Shown here piece after piece: positions 27,809 to 36,762 of a stretch of 64,000 bases of DNA. Position numbers and translations under genes: made by a program. The stretch is from positions 62,001-126,000 of the forward strand of contig NZ_JABXKF010000179.1 of assembly GCF_017115165.1 (NCBI RefSeq). The letters run 5' to 3'. Every line of letters begins with the position of its first letter. Positions within the stretch are counted from its first letter, which is position 1. The stretch comes from Nostoc sp. LPT (GTDB lineage: Bacteria; Cyanobacteriota; Cyanobacteriia; Cyanobacteriales; Nostocaceae). Below the pieces are notes generated by a model. The model did no database searches and was not told where the DNA came from. It was given only the letters and a program-made list of their open reading frames with translations.

Positions 27809-27887
27809 GCTTCAATTGTCAGCCCTCATCTTAAATTTATAGGTGAGGGCTAATCTATTGTTAATAACAAATATGAACAATCGCCCC

Positions 27888-28589
27888 TTACGCTTCTGGC
27901 AGTTCCCCAAATTGCTGACGGTAACGCTCAAGTTGTTGTTGCACTAATTCTAACTGCTGGCGAGTTTGCTGCTCAACTTCTTCTGGAGTTTGATAGCGCT
28001 TTCCTTGTTGGTCATACCAATACAAAACCTGACGCTGGATATTACCAGATACGTATTGCCCTCTACCAATTCCCAAACCAATTTCTGGCATCCAAAAGGG
28101 TTCACCAATTTGCAATTGATAGTTACCATCTACTAAGCGATAAACTTCAAAAGGTTGATGGCGGTCTCTTTGCCAATACTCTGGATTATAAATAATGTAG
28201 TACAGTACCCCTAACTTAGCATAGATGTCTAATTTTTTGTCGTATTCTCCACCCGGAGTTAAGGAAACAATTTCTAAAGCCAAGATAGGCACAATGTTGT
28301 TTTCTTCCCAAACAACATAGCTTTTACGGGATTTATCCGCCTTGTGGCGTTCTACACCTAAGCTCAAAAATCCGTCTGGTACAATCGGCACAAGTGGACT
28401 AACCCCTGTGGTATGGTAAACGCCCATATCCACACTGAAAAACCAGTCATTACGGTTTGCCCAAATGTATTGCAGCAAAAAGAGAAGCAAATTGGGAATA
28501 AAGTTCTGGTCTTCGTTATCCACAGGGGTATCGTCTGAACAAGGAAGTTCAGCACTGCTAGGCAATTGGCGGGGGTCTGATTTCACCAT
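27888..28589 (-). CDS. Uma2 family (DUF820) putative restriction-endonuclease-fold protein
   Basis: 233 residues from ATG 28589. The centre shows the Uma2 pattern: VDMGVYHTTGVSPLVPIVPD GFLSLGV, then VVWEENNIVPILALEIVSL, then YDKKLDIYAKLGVLYYIIYNP. These carry the Asp, Glu-x and Lys positions of the PD-(D/E)XK fold. The C-terminus is a Gln-rich coiled coil ending RQQFGELPEA, shared with the Uma2 protein at 34058-34768. This family is hugely expanded in cyanobacteria and its cellular role is unknown; a nuclease activity is predicted from the fold only. Confidence 0.85.
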   Translation of the reverse strand: MVKSDPRQLPSSAELPCSDDTPVDNEDQNFIPNLLLFLLQYIWANRNDWFFSVDMGVYHTTGVSPLVPIVPDGFLSLGVERHKADKSRKSYVVWEENNIVPILALEIVSLTPGGEYDKKLDIYAKLGVLYYIIYNPEYWQRDRHQPFEVYRLVDGNYQLQIGEPFWMPEIGLGIGRGQYVSGNIQRQVLYWYDQQGKRYQTPEEVEQQTRQQLELVQQQLERYRQQFGELPEA

Positions 28590-28731
28590 AAGTAATGATG
28601 GTGCTGGAGTGACCTAATGAGTTTTATTTTATCAAGAAAGGCAGAGGGCAGAATGCGATCGCCGAGGATTAAATTTATCTCAAAGGCTTTATGCGTTCGA
28701 TGATGAGATATCGCCATTAATGTAACGCTGA

Positions 28732-29358
28732 TTATATGTCCTGGCATATTCTTGAAACTGCTGCTCTTTTTCGGGTAATTGAATTTGCGAGATAATCTCT
28801 TGCCATATATTTGACATCAAGCAAACAGTTCATTTCTTCATTTATAATATCCCAAGCTTTTTCTTTTTCCACAAAGTAAGCTGCTTCATACCAATCTGCT
28901 CCATGCAAAATTAGGTTAGTCAAATTGTGGTAACGCAATGAATAGTCATTACATTCTGAGTCGTATATGCGTATGATGCTATTTCTCTGTGCATTAGGCA
29001 CAACTGTATACAAAACACCGCCGTTACACCAAAGCTGGAAAATAGGGAAACTATGTTCAAACCAGTATGCTTCTTCACGCTCATGATAGCGAATTTCACC
29101 CATTTGCTCATGGTAAGCACTTACAGCTGCATTCAAAGACATAAATTCATAATTTTCAAATAGGAAGTTATATCCTGATGAACCATTACGCCATTGATAC
29201 AGTTCATAAACCTCTTCAGGTAATTTAAATGACAGAAATCTAGTACTTTGTTCAATATCTTCACGCGAAAGTCCTGGAGCTAGACAAGAAATTTGCTCAG
29301 GTCTATTTTCTGTAAACCATGTATGAATTCGTTTTAGTCCTTCAGTTAGTTCTGACAT
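28732..29358 (-). CDS. SMI1/KNR4 family protein, probably frameshifted at its C-terminus
   Basis: About 208 residues from ATG 29358 (a TTG 21 bases upstream is possible). The N-terminal helix and the LPEEVYELYQWRNGSSGYNF signature are those of SMI1/KNR4 (SUKH) proteins, with FPIFQLWCNGGVLYTVVPN following. SUKH proteins include immunity proteins against polymorphic toxins. After residue about 175 (CLLDVKY) the frame gives an atypical Arg-rich tail. A one-base shift instead continues WQEIISQIQLPEKEQQFQEY ARTYNQRY to a stop at 28689, which looks much more like the family's C-terminus. This suggests a frameshift mutation or sequence error. It lies between the Uma2 gene and the STAND ATPase in the conflict-rich region. 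Confidence 0.75.
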   Translation of the reverse strand: MSELTEGLKRIHTWFTENRPEQISCLAPGLSREDIEQSTRFLSFKLPEEVYELYQWRNGSSGYNFLFENYEFMSLNAAVSAYHEQMGEIRYHEREEAYWFEHSFPIFQLWCNGGVLYTVVPNAQRNSIIRIYDSECNDYSLRYHNLTNLILHGADWYEAAYFVEKEKAWDIINEEMNCLLDVKYMARDYLANSITRKRAAVSRICQDI

Positions 29359-29647
29359 TTTACGCTCAAATTTTCCCAAACTAAAGAATCTAGTCTATTT
29401 ACAGAACAATTTTGTAGGTTTTTTAACACCAATTGTGCAACTTCTTTCCTATTTTGGCATGGTGATGCTTAGAAGGGTTTAGCCCATCTTGCATAGGTTT
29501 TATCAGTTTAGCTGGAGGCTTCCAGCCAAGGTCGGAAAAGTCGGGAAAAAAGTCGGATTTACAGAATCTTATCCGAAAACTTCAGCAACATAACTGTAGA
29601 TTGATTTATAGTTGTCCTTAAAATCTGACCTACCTCTTCGTTACACA

Positions 29648-32059
29648 ATGGACGCCCAAGCAGCATTAGCATGGTTAGACGCCATAATTCCCCCTCAGAC
29701 TGGGGAACGGTTGAGCGATTTGCAAAAAGTGATTCTTGTGCAAGTTTGGTTGGGTAGAAAATACTTGGATATCGCTCATTCTTACGGTTGTACGGAAGGA
29801 CACGCCAAGGATGCTGGTTCTGAGTTATGGAAGTTACTTTCTAAAGTATTGCGAGAAAAGATTACCAAAAGTAATTGTCGCGCTACTTTGGAGCGAGTTC
29901 TGAGAAAAACTACTGCCATATCATCAAGTCTGATTGATTACTCGCGATCGCCACATCCCACCCCAAAATTAGAGGATACCAATTTTATTGGACGAACAGA
30001 AGCGATCGCTCACCTGAATACTTTGGTAAATCAAGGCTCGAAAGTGATTGTCATCCAAGGTGAAGGCGGTTTAGGAAAAACTACTCTAGCGCAGCAATAT
30101 CTCCAAACTCAGGGGTTTGACTTGGTTTTAGAACTGCTGATGGCGAAGGAAACGCAAAATATCACCCCCGCCGAACGAGTAGTAGAGGAATGGCTCAAAC
30201 AAGATTTTGATCGAGAACCTGGGGTAGAATTTGGGGTTACATTGGGACGACTCAAGCGCGAACTCCACAATCGCCGGATTGGGGTGTTAATTGACAATCT
30301 CGAACCTGCATTAGATCGACAAGGTGGGTTGATTGCTTCTCACCACAACTATGTAGAACTATTACGGGTATTGGCTGATGCTAGAGTGCAATCTGTTACC
30401 TTGATTACCAGTCGCGATCGCCTTTGTGAACCTGGGCTAAATGTGAATCACTATCGGCTTCCTGGCTTAGATGAAAGCGCATGGCAACAGTTTTTTAGCA
30501 ACCGGGGATTAGCTATCAACTCACCAACTTTGCAAATCATCCATCGTACTTATGGCGGTAATGCTAAAGCAATGGGAATTCTCTGTGGTTCGATTCTGGA
30601 GGATTTCGACGGTGACATGGTTCTTTATTGGCAAGAAAATCATGCCGATCCTTTAGCAGCAACGGACTTAAAAAATTTAGCCGTTAGTCAAATCAATCGT
30701 CTGCAAGCCCTCGACCCCCAAGCATATCGCTTACTTTGCCGTTTGGGATGTTATCGTTACCAAGATATACCCACCATTCCATCTCAAGGGTTGTTTTATT
30801 TACTTTGGGATGTCCCATCTGAGCAACATCGCCAAATTATCGCCTCGTTGAGAAATCGGTCTTTAGTGGAGTGCGACAAAGGTGAATACTGGTTGCATCC
30901 GGTGATTCGTGCAGAGGCGATCGCACGTTTACGCCCCAGCAATGAATGGGAAATTGCCAACCACAAAGCCGCAGAATTTTGGACAACTAGTGTTAAACAA
31001 ATTGAAACCTTTAAGGATGCTTTGCAAGCTCTGGAAGCATATTATCACTACATAGAAATTCATGAATTTGAATTGGCGGGTAAGGTCATTTTAAAAAGCC
31101 GAAATAATCAATGGCAGCAGTTTTTACCTCTTGGGAGTACGTTGTATCGGATGGGTTTAATTCAACCGATACTTGCGGCAATTAATCAAGTTGTTAACAA
31201 TCTGGAAGATGACCAAAATCTCAGCGAACTTTATAATATATTAGGCGATTTATATTGGATAACAGGTAAAATTAGTCAAGCGATCGCCTGTCAAAAAAAG
31301 ACTATTACTCTGGCAACCCAAGCACTCAAATCACTTGCACCTCAGCCAGAAAATAAACATACAGTTTACTATCTAAGGATGCTAGAAGTAGATTCTCTAT
31401 TAAGTATTGGTCTTTATCAAATAGATTTGTGGGAACTAGAGGCAGCCGCAAAGTTATTTCAACAAGTAATTTACTTAGCTCAAAACACCGAGCATCATCG
31501 CTGGGCAGAGAAAGCTTCAGTCTGTTTAGCTTTGGTGTATTCTTATTTAGGTTTGCATGATGCCTCGTCTGCATTAGCAGATGTAGCTTATCAAAATATT
31601 ACGAACGAAAAATTGGTAGAACAGACTGGAAGATTTGTCTATTTCATGCAAATTTTAGCTCAAACCTATGTCAATTTGGGCGAATTTTACCAGGCAAATC
31701 AGATATTCCATCAAGCTTTGACTTTTGCTGAAGAAAGTCACTATACGCAGGTAAAAGCAAAAACACTCAATGGTTTAGCAGAAATCCATCGACAACAAAC
31801 AGATTTTGCATTAGCTCTTGTTAATCAGACAGAAGCAATCGAACTTTTGGATAAAATAGGTGCAAAGTGTGACCTGGCTGAAGCTTATTTTCAATTGGGT
31901 TTAACTAATCAAAAGATGGCAACACTTGATGAAAGTCAAATAAATTTTAATCGAGCTATTCAGCTATTTACTGAAATCAAAGCACCAAAACAAGTTGAAA
32001 AAGTTTTAAACTGCGCTGCTCAAATCTGTGTTACCACTCGCAGATTGGAAACGATGTAA
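29648..32059 (+). CDS. NB-ARC STAND ATPase with N-terminal HTH-like domain and C-terminal TPRs
   Basis: 803 residues from ATG 29648 (a TTG 36 bases upstream is possible). Residues 1-85 form a helical HTH-like domain (LSDLQKVILVQVWLGRKYLD IAHSYGCTEGHAKD) of the type found in cyanobacterial vWA/MoxR-associated and STAND proteins. The NB-ARC core starts with P-loop GEGGLGKTTLAQQ (138-150), then RRIGVLIDNLEPAL (Walker B region) and VTLITSRDRL. A winged-helix section follows, then tetratricopeptide repeats to the end. STAND proteins are NTP-driven switches used in signalling and antiviral defence. No separate effector domain (nuclease, TIR, caspase) is attached. It is monocistronic, flanked by SMI1 and toxin-immunity genes. 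Confidence 0.87.
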   Translation: MDAQAALAWLDAIIPPQTGERLSDLQKVILVQVWLGRKYLDIAHSYGCTEGHAKDAGSELWKLLSKVLREKITKSNCRATLERVLRKTTAISSSLIDYSRSPHPTPKLEDTNFIGRTEAIAHLNTLVNQGSKVIVIQGEGGLGKTTLAQQYLQTQGFDLVLELLMAKETQNITPAERVVEEWLKQDFDREPGVEFGVTLGRLKRELHNRRIGVLIDNLEPALDRQGGLIASHHNYVELLRVLADARVQSVTLITSRDRLCEPGLNVNHYRLPGLDESAWQQFFSNRGLAINSPTLQIIHRTYGGNAKAMGILCGSILEDFDGDMVLYWQENHADPLAATDLKNLAVSQINRLQALDPQAYRLLCRLGCYRYQDIPTIPSQGLFYLLWDVPSEQHRQIIASLRNRSLVECDKGEYWLHPVIRAEAIARLRPSNEWEIANHKAAEFWTTSVKQIETFKDALQALEAYYHYIEIHEFELAGKVILKSRNNQWQQFLPLGSTLYRMGLIQPILAAINQVVNNLEDDQNLSELYNILGDLYWITGKISQAIACQKKTITLATQALKSLAPQPENKHTVYYLRMLEVDSLLSIGLYQIDLWELEAAAKLFQQVIYLAQNTEHHRWAEKASVCLALVYSYLGLHDASSALADVAYQNITNEKLVEQTGRFVYFMQILAQTYVNLGEFYQANQIFHQALTFAEESHYTQVKAKTLNGLAEIHRQQTDFALALVNQTEAIELLDKIGAKCDLAEAYFQLGLTNQKMATLDESQINFNRAIQLFTEIKAPKQVEKVLNCAAQICVTTRRLETM

Positions 32060-32280
32060 AATCTTTGATTTAGTAGACGGCTTTGTAAATAAATATTAGC
32101 CTAAGTGTCTATAGAGCGATGCTTCTATTTTCGCCCTTTTTTTCAGTGGCGTTGGCATTGCGCGCCGCAGGCATCGCTTCTTCAAGAGTAGGATGAAGAT
32201 TTTTTATCGGCTTTCTTGGCTATTGTTACCAGATTCGGTCATCTAGCAAGAATGGAGAATTGCGATCGCATTTCACAATA

Positions 32281-32742
32281 TCAAGCAGGAATTGCTGTAC
32301 TACTTCCATAAGACCAACAACTCCCTGGACCAACAGAAAGTACGTTACCATCTGGTGCATAGAGAAACCAGTGATCGTAGTTTTGAGAGTAAATTGCAAA
32401 CAGTCGTAGGACAACCTGATGTTCAAAGGTAAAAACTGCATCCCAGGCAGGGGGTAGCAGATCAATAGACTGCAACGTAAGATTGTCTAAACGATGAATT
32501 GCAGTTTCAAGCTGATCTCGTTCATCCCCGGAGGCTGCTAGAATTCTATCCTCTTCCTCTAATCGCCATACACAGTTATAAAGCCATAAGTGCCATTCTC
32601 CATGAATCTTTTGATGTTCATTGCTTGGTGGTAAAGGTTGACCAAACTCTAAAGTTAGAAAGCTACCAAATCCTAAAGAAACACCCCAAGTTTTCTGTCC
32701 CAATAACGGATTGACTTTTAGTTGGACTTCCTGAATACTCAT
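32281..32742 (-). CDS. Hypothetical protein, candidate immunity protein for the upstream toxin
   Basis: 153 residues from ATG 32742. Starts MSIQEVQLKVNPLLGQKTWG and shows a beta-strand/aromatic pattern (VSLGFGSFLTLEFGQPLPPS, WHLWLYNCVWRLEEED) and a C-terminal YDHWFLYAPDGNVLSVGPGS CWSY. I recognise no named family, but size, beta-rich build and position are typical of immunity proteins. It begins 14 bp after the stop of the eCIS-type effector gene on the same strand. The function is therefore inferred only from gene order. The gene is followed by about 170 bp without a gene before the STAND locus. Confidence 0.65.
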   Translation of the reverse strand: MSIQEVQLKVNPLLGQKTWGVSLGFGSFLTLEFGQPLPPSNEHQKIHGEWHLWLYNCVWRLEEEDRILAASGDERDQLETAIHRLDNLTLQSIDLLPPAWDAVFTFEHQVVLRLFAIYSQNYDHWFLYAPDGNVLSVGPGSCWSYGSSTAIPA

Positions 32743-32756
32743 ACGTTTATATTTCC

Positions 32757-33866
32757 TTAGCTTGGGAACATTCTTAAGCCTTCTTCTACTATGTCATGAT
32801 AGCCATAATCCTGACCACTGATGCTATCGTGTAGACGACGTATCTCATCTTTAGTAAGTTTTCGACCTATACGTTTTTGAATCTCACGAACAGCATCAGC
32901 AAACTGCTTGTTCTGAGCTTGATTATTCCTCGGCGTACCTCCTGAAGACATGAGAATATATCCTGCTGCGGCAAGTCCAACGATGAGAATGCCAATGGCA
33001 ACAACATCTCCTGGACCAGGGGCTGGTGAATCAACCTGTGAAGCAATACCAGCAGCAACAGCATATCTAGTAAATACATTCCAAGCAATAGCTTCTGCTG
33101 CTTGTCGAAGGATTATATCTTGAGTTGCTTGCAATTTAGCTTGAACAGCCGCAGGTTCTTCGTTATTCTGTTTTACCCTTAAGAAACCAGCTTCTAAAGC
33201 TGTCTTTATGATCTTTTCGTAACCGACTGTTTGAAGTGCTTCTCGTCCTATATCTGCCGCTTCATCTTCACCAGGAGTGTGGTTAAACTCTTCAGGTGCA
33301 GGGGTGTAATTTAGTTCTTCAGCTGGAGTATAGTTTTCATCAACAGTAGGTTGAATTAACTCAGATTGGATAGATGCGTTCAGAGATTTAGTTTGTATTT
33401 CCTCTTCCTGCTCTGGTATCGCTTCTCTTTGTACTAGGGGAGTTATCGCAGCTGCGAAGGGCTTGGTTTGCACTTCCTCTTGAGTGTGTTTCTCTGGTAT
33501 TATCTTCTGTTGCAAAGTAGGGGCTGGCATTGACATGACTCGATTTGCCATCCAATCGGCTTCCTGCTCATACTGGTCTGTTGGTTCTCCAACTGTGAGT
33601 TTTGCCTGTGGACGACGCAAGGATATACGACTAATGTCGTGACTCAGGGGCTTTTCTTTGATGGCTTCTGATTCCGATAATTGCTCATCAGCAGACTGGG
33701 CTTCTTGAAAGTCTGGTGCTACCTTGATTATCGTTTGGGGCGGGGCAATTTGTGAACCAAAGCCGCGTATTGGATTCGCCAGTGTCGGAATATCTGGCGA
33801 GGCAAGCGACGGATTCGTAAAAGTTGATGCGGCTGATTTCTTACGCTGAACGGTGCGATCGCTCAT
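32757..33866 (-). CDS. eCIS-type effector with putative C-terminal polymorphic toxin domain
   Basis: 369 residues from ATG 33866. The N-terminal 110 residues are the leader found in front of cyanobacterial DUF4157 eCIS effectors: VQRKKSAASTFTNPSLA, then LANPIRGFG, then ISRISLRRPQAKLTVGEPTD with QYEQEADWMANRVM. The DUF4157 metallopeptidase (HExxH) that usually follows is absent. Instead there is a low-complexity acidic linker with NYTPAEELNYTPAPEEFNHTP repeats, a helical section, one hydrophobic segment (VVAIGILIVGLAAAGYIL), and a compact C-terminal domain KQFADAVREIQKRIGRKLTK DEIRRLHDSISGQDYGYHDI. That last domain resembles toxin modules of polymorphic toxins; the toxic activity is not known to me. 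The probable immunity gene follows after 14 bp. Confidence 0.75.
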   Translation of the reverse strand: MSDRTVQRKKSAASTFTNPSLASPDIPTLANPIRGFGSQIAPPQTIIKVAPDFQEAQSADEQLSESEAIKEKPLSHDISRISLRRPQAKLTVGEPTDQYEQEADWMANRVMSMPAPTLQQKIIPEKHTQEEVQTKPFAAAITPLVQREAIPEQEEEIQTKSLNASIQSELIQPTVDENYTPAEELNYTPAPEEFNHTPGEDEAADIGREALQTVGYEKIIKTALEAGFLRVKQNNEEPAAVQAKLQATQDIILRQAAEAIAWNVFTRYAVAAGIASQVDSPAPGPGDVVAIGILIVGLAAAGYILMSSGGTPRNNQAQNKQFADAVREIQKRIGRKLTKDEIRRLHDSISGQDYGYHDIVEEGLRMFPS

Positions 33867-34057
33867 CTCACCCTACCTCATACTCACAAGGCGTATTTTT
33901 GAGACAGATTATACAATTTGTCTAGTGGTGATCGCTATCGACTTAAGTAGAAATTATTCTGTGTCAGCAATCAAGACTTATGTATGAAAATGCGATCGCT
34001 TTTGAAGGTGAATGAATTGGGTTAAGTTAGATTTATCTTGTCACAATAAAAATTATT

Positions 34058-34768
34058 ATGTCTTCTGCTCAAGATTTAGGAATAATTTTAGAAGACACAT
34101 CAGAACATGTTATATTTCCTCCTGGTGATTTATACAGTGATGAACCACCTTTGGAAACAGAAGTTAACTTGCGGCAAATACTGCTGTTGATGCAATGTTT
34201 AGAATGGTTGTGGCAGGAGCGTCAAGATTTCTACGCTTGCGGTAACATGACGATTTATTACAGTCCGCGTCAGCGTAAGTCTGAGCAATTTAGAGGCCCC
34301 GATTTCTTTGTAGTTTTAAATACCCAACGCAAAATACGCAAAAGCTGGGTAGTTTGGGAAGAAGATGGCAAATACCCAAATGTGATTGTAGAAATTCTTT
34401 CTGACAAAACAGCTGCTACTGATAGAGGGTTGAAAAAGGAAATCTATCAAGATATTTGGCGGACTCCTGATTATTTTTGGTTTGACCCGGTAAGTTTAGA
34501 ATTTAAAGGATTTCATTTATTAGATGGCCGTTATCAAGAACTAGAAGCAAATGAAGCAGGTTGGTTATGGAGTCAGCAATTGCAGTTATATTTGGGAGTT
34601 TATCAATCGAAGTTGCGCTTTTTCACTCCTGATGGACAACTGACACCCACGCTAGAAGAAGTAGCACACCAAGAACAGCAACAGCGTCAACAAGCCGAGC
34701 AACAACTTGCCCAAATGGAGTCCATGCTTGCTCGCTATCGGGAAAGATTTGGTGAATTACCAGAGTAA
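34058..34768 (+). CDS. Uma2 family (DUF820) putative restriction-endonuclease-fold protein
   Basis: 236 residues from ATG 34058. The Uma2 core reads YACGNMTIYYSPRQRKSEQF RGPDFFVVLN, then WVVWEEDGKYPNVIVEILS and DRGLKKEIYQDIWRTPDYFW FDP. The acidic and Lys positions of the PD-(D/E)XK fold are kept. The C-terminal Gln-rich coiled coil ends RYRERFGELPE as in the paralogue at 27888-28589, though the cores differ. It is transcribed opposite to the flanking eCIS genes and converges on the ATPase gene with 2 bp between stops, so it looks like an unrelated insertion into that locus. Confidence 0.85.
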   Translation: MSSAQDLGIILEDTSEHVIFPPGDLYSDEPPLETEVNLRQILLLMQCLEWLWQERQDFYACGNMTIYYSPRQRKSEQFRGPDFFVVLNTQRKIRKSWVVWEEDGKYPNVIVEILSDKTAATDRGLKKEIYQDIWRTPDYFWFDPVSLEFKGFHLLDGRYQELEANEAGWLWSQQLQLYLGVYQSKLRFFTPDGQLTPTLEEVAHQEQQQRQQAEQQLAQMESMLARYRERFGELPE

Positions 34769-34770
34769 AA

Positions 34771-36762
34771 TCACATCCATCCCCCAACTTCTGCATCTGT
34801 CAAGGGTTTCTCTAACTTACTGTATTCTGTTTGAGCCGCCCGCAATACGTGTTTCATCTGTACTGGTTCCCCAGCATCGGCAGCCAAAAAAGCTGCATTT
34901 AAAGCAATGTTACGGATATTACCCCCAGCGACATTGAGCCGTGCTAGTTGCAGAGCATCTAAATCTGCGGTTGGGGTTTCGGCTGGAAAGATGCGTCGCC
35001 AAATCTCGGCTCGTTGCATTGTATCGGGGAAGGGGAACTGCACTACAAAGCGAATCCGCCGCAGGAAGGCTGTATCAATTGCACTCTTCAGGTTGGTAGT
35101 CAAGACTGCTAGACCTGGGTAGCTTTCCATCCGTTGCAATAGATAGCTAACTTCTATATTGGCATAGCGATCGCGCGCATCTTTGACTTCACTCCGTTTA
35201 CCAAATAAAGCGTCGGCTTCATCAAATAACAAAATCACTCCACCTTGTTCTGCGGCATCAAATACCCGACGCAAATTCTTCTCTGTCTCGCCAATATATT
35301 TGCTAACTACCGATGATAGGTCAATACGATAGAGGTCGAGGCGTAATTTCTGAGCCAGTACTTCGGCCCCCAAGGTTTTACCAGTGCCACTACTACCTGC
35401 AAATAGAGCGCTGATTCCCAATCCCCGCGCACTCTTGCCCCCAAAACCCCAATTATTATATACAGTACTACGTTGGCGCACATGAGCTTCAATTTCCCGG
35501 AGAACTTGTTTCTGTGCCTCTGGTAATACTAAGTCCTCCCAATCACCAGATGGCTCAATCCGTTGGGCGAGTTCATCCAAGCGTGGACGTGCTTGCACGC
35601 GGCAGGCATCCCATAAAATGCTAGTAATATCGCTTTCTGGCGTTTGTGCTAACTGTCCTGCGGCTTCTGCACAAGCAGCGCGAATAGTTGCCGCACTGAG
35701 GTTAAACTGATCCACTAAGGTTTTGACTTGCCCATTCATTTGCGATGCGCTTGCCCCTAATGCATCTTGCCAAACTGCACCTTGTTCTTTGCTAGTTGGC
35801 TGATGTACGTCAAAATTAACTACTAGGCGTTGTGATAAGCCGAGCCGTTCTCGACTTGTGACTATTAAAAAGCCCTTTGTGCGTTCGATGAAACGAGCGA
35901 TCGCATTCAGCCGCGCTGTATCATTAGTATCCAGTTCGTTGCAGTCAATGAGTAAAGCACTCTTACTTAAAATTGTCTCGCGAGTCCACAGGCGGATGAG
36001 ATTATCCAACTCGCCAGGTGCTAAGGGAATGACTTGTGCAGGTATTACCCACAAGCTTAAACCCTGAAGTTGACAAATTGTCGCGGCAATGGCACGTTTA
36101 CTAGCAGTTTCACCACTAGATAACTGGATAATTGGCAAGTTATTAACGTTGTCAGCTTGCGACCAAACTGCTGCCACTCGCTCTGCTAAATCTTGGTGTG
36201 AGGGTACTAAATCGCTAACCTCTGGTAATGGCTCAATGATACCAGCTAGCCGTTCATCAAGATATTGAATCCCCGTGAGATAATGTAAAATCCGCTCGTC
36301 AATTTTCAAGGGACTGAGAGTCAGGGCATGACCATCACCAATTTGAATTAACCGCCAATGACGTAAGGGAGCATTTGGAGCGATCGCATCCCAGTGGACG
36401 TTAGGTAAAGCTGCCAAAGCTAAACCCAAAGTTGGGTAAGCTCGTTGTGAATCATCATGAACTATAGCACACAATTTGGCAAAATCTCCATTTAATTCCA
36501 TACCTGCACACAACAGCAACAAATCTCGTTCAAAGGATGAGAGGCGAAACATTTTGCATACTCTCTCCAATGCTGATGGTGCAGGCATAGCAGCAGCGGC
36601 TTCCTGTAACACTTGCTGTAAATGCTCTTGGTTGTTCTCTTCAGGTTGATTTTGCTCTTTTGCCGTGTGATTTTCCAAAATACCACGCACCACGGCTAGG
36701 GCTGCTGATAGGTAGCGGTAGTTTGCCTCATCCCAATTGTGATTAATTGTCGTAGCATTCAT
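34771..36762 (-). CDS. eCIS-associated AAA+ ATPase (Pvc15/Afp15 type)
   Basis: 663 residues from ATG 36762. The N-terminal half has a winged-helix-like region and an inactive first P-loop-fold section (LPIIQLSSGETASKRAIAAT). The C-terminal half is a full AAA+ module: Walker A LFAGSSGTGKTLGAEVLA (near residue 459), Walker B GVILLFDEADALFGKRSEV (near 510), sensor VLTTNLKSAIDTAFLRRIRF and a sensor-2 helical lid. This architecture and size match the AAA+ ATPase encoded in extracellular contractile injection systems (PVC15/Afp15). It is thought to help assemble or load the particle. Its ATG overlaps the stop of the DUF4255 gene (ATGA), so the two are co-translated. Confidence 0.87.
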   Translation of the reverse strand: MNATTINHNWDEANYRYLSAALAVVRGILENHTAKEQNQPEENNQEHLQQVLQEAAAAMPAPSALERVCKMFRLSSFERDLLLLCAGMELNGDFAKLCAIVHDDSQRAYPTLGLALAALPNVHWDAIAPNAPLRHWRLIQIGDGHALTLSPLKIDERILHYLTGIQYLDERLAGIIEPLPEVSDLVPSHQDLAERVAAVWSQADNVNNLPIIQLSSGETASKRAIAATICQLQGLSLWVIPAQVIPLAPGELDNLIRLWTRETILSKSALLIDCNELDTNDTARLNAIARFIERTKGFLIVTSRERLGLSQRLVVNFDVHQPTSKEQGAVWQDALGASASQMNGQVKTLVDQFNLSAATIRAACAEAAGQLAQTPESDITSILWDACRVQARPRLDELAQRIEPSGDWEDLVLPEAQKQVLREIEAHVRQRSTVYNNWGFGGKSARGLGISALFAGSSGTGKTLGAEVLAQKLRLDLYRIDLSSVVSKYIGETEKNLRRVFDAAEQGGVILLFDEADALFGKRSEVKDARDRYANIEVSYLLQRMESYPGLAVLTTNLKSAIDTAFLRRIRFVVQFPFPDTMQRAEIWRRIFPAETPTADLDALQLARLNVAGGNIRNIALNAAFLAADAGEPVQMKHVLRAAQTEYSKLEKPLTDAEVGGWM

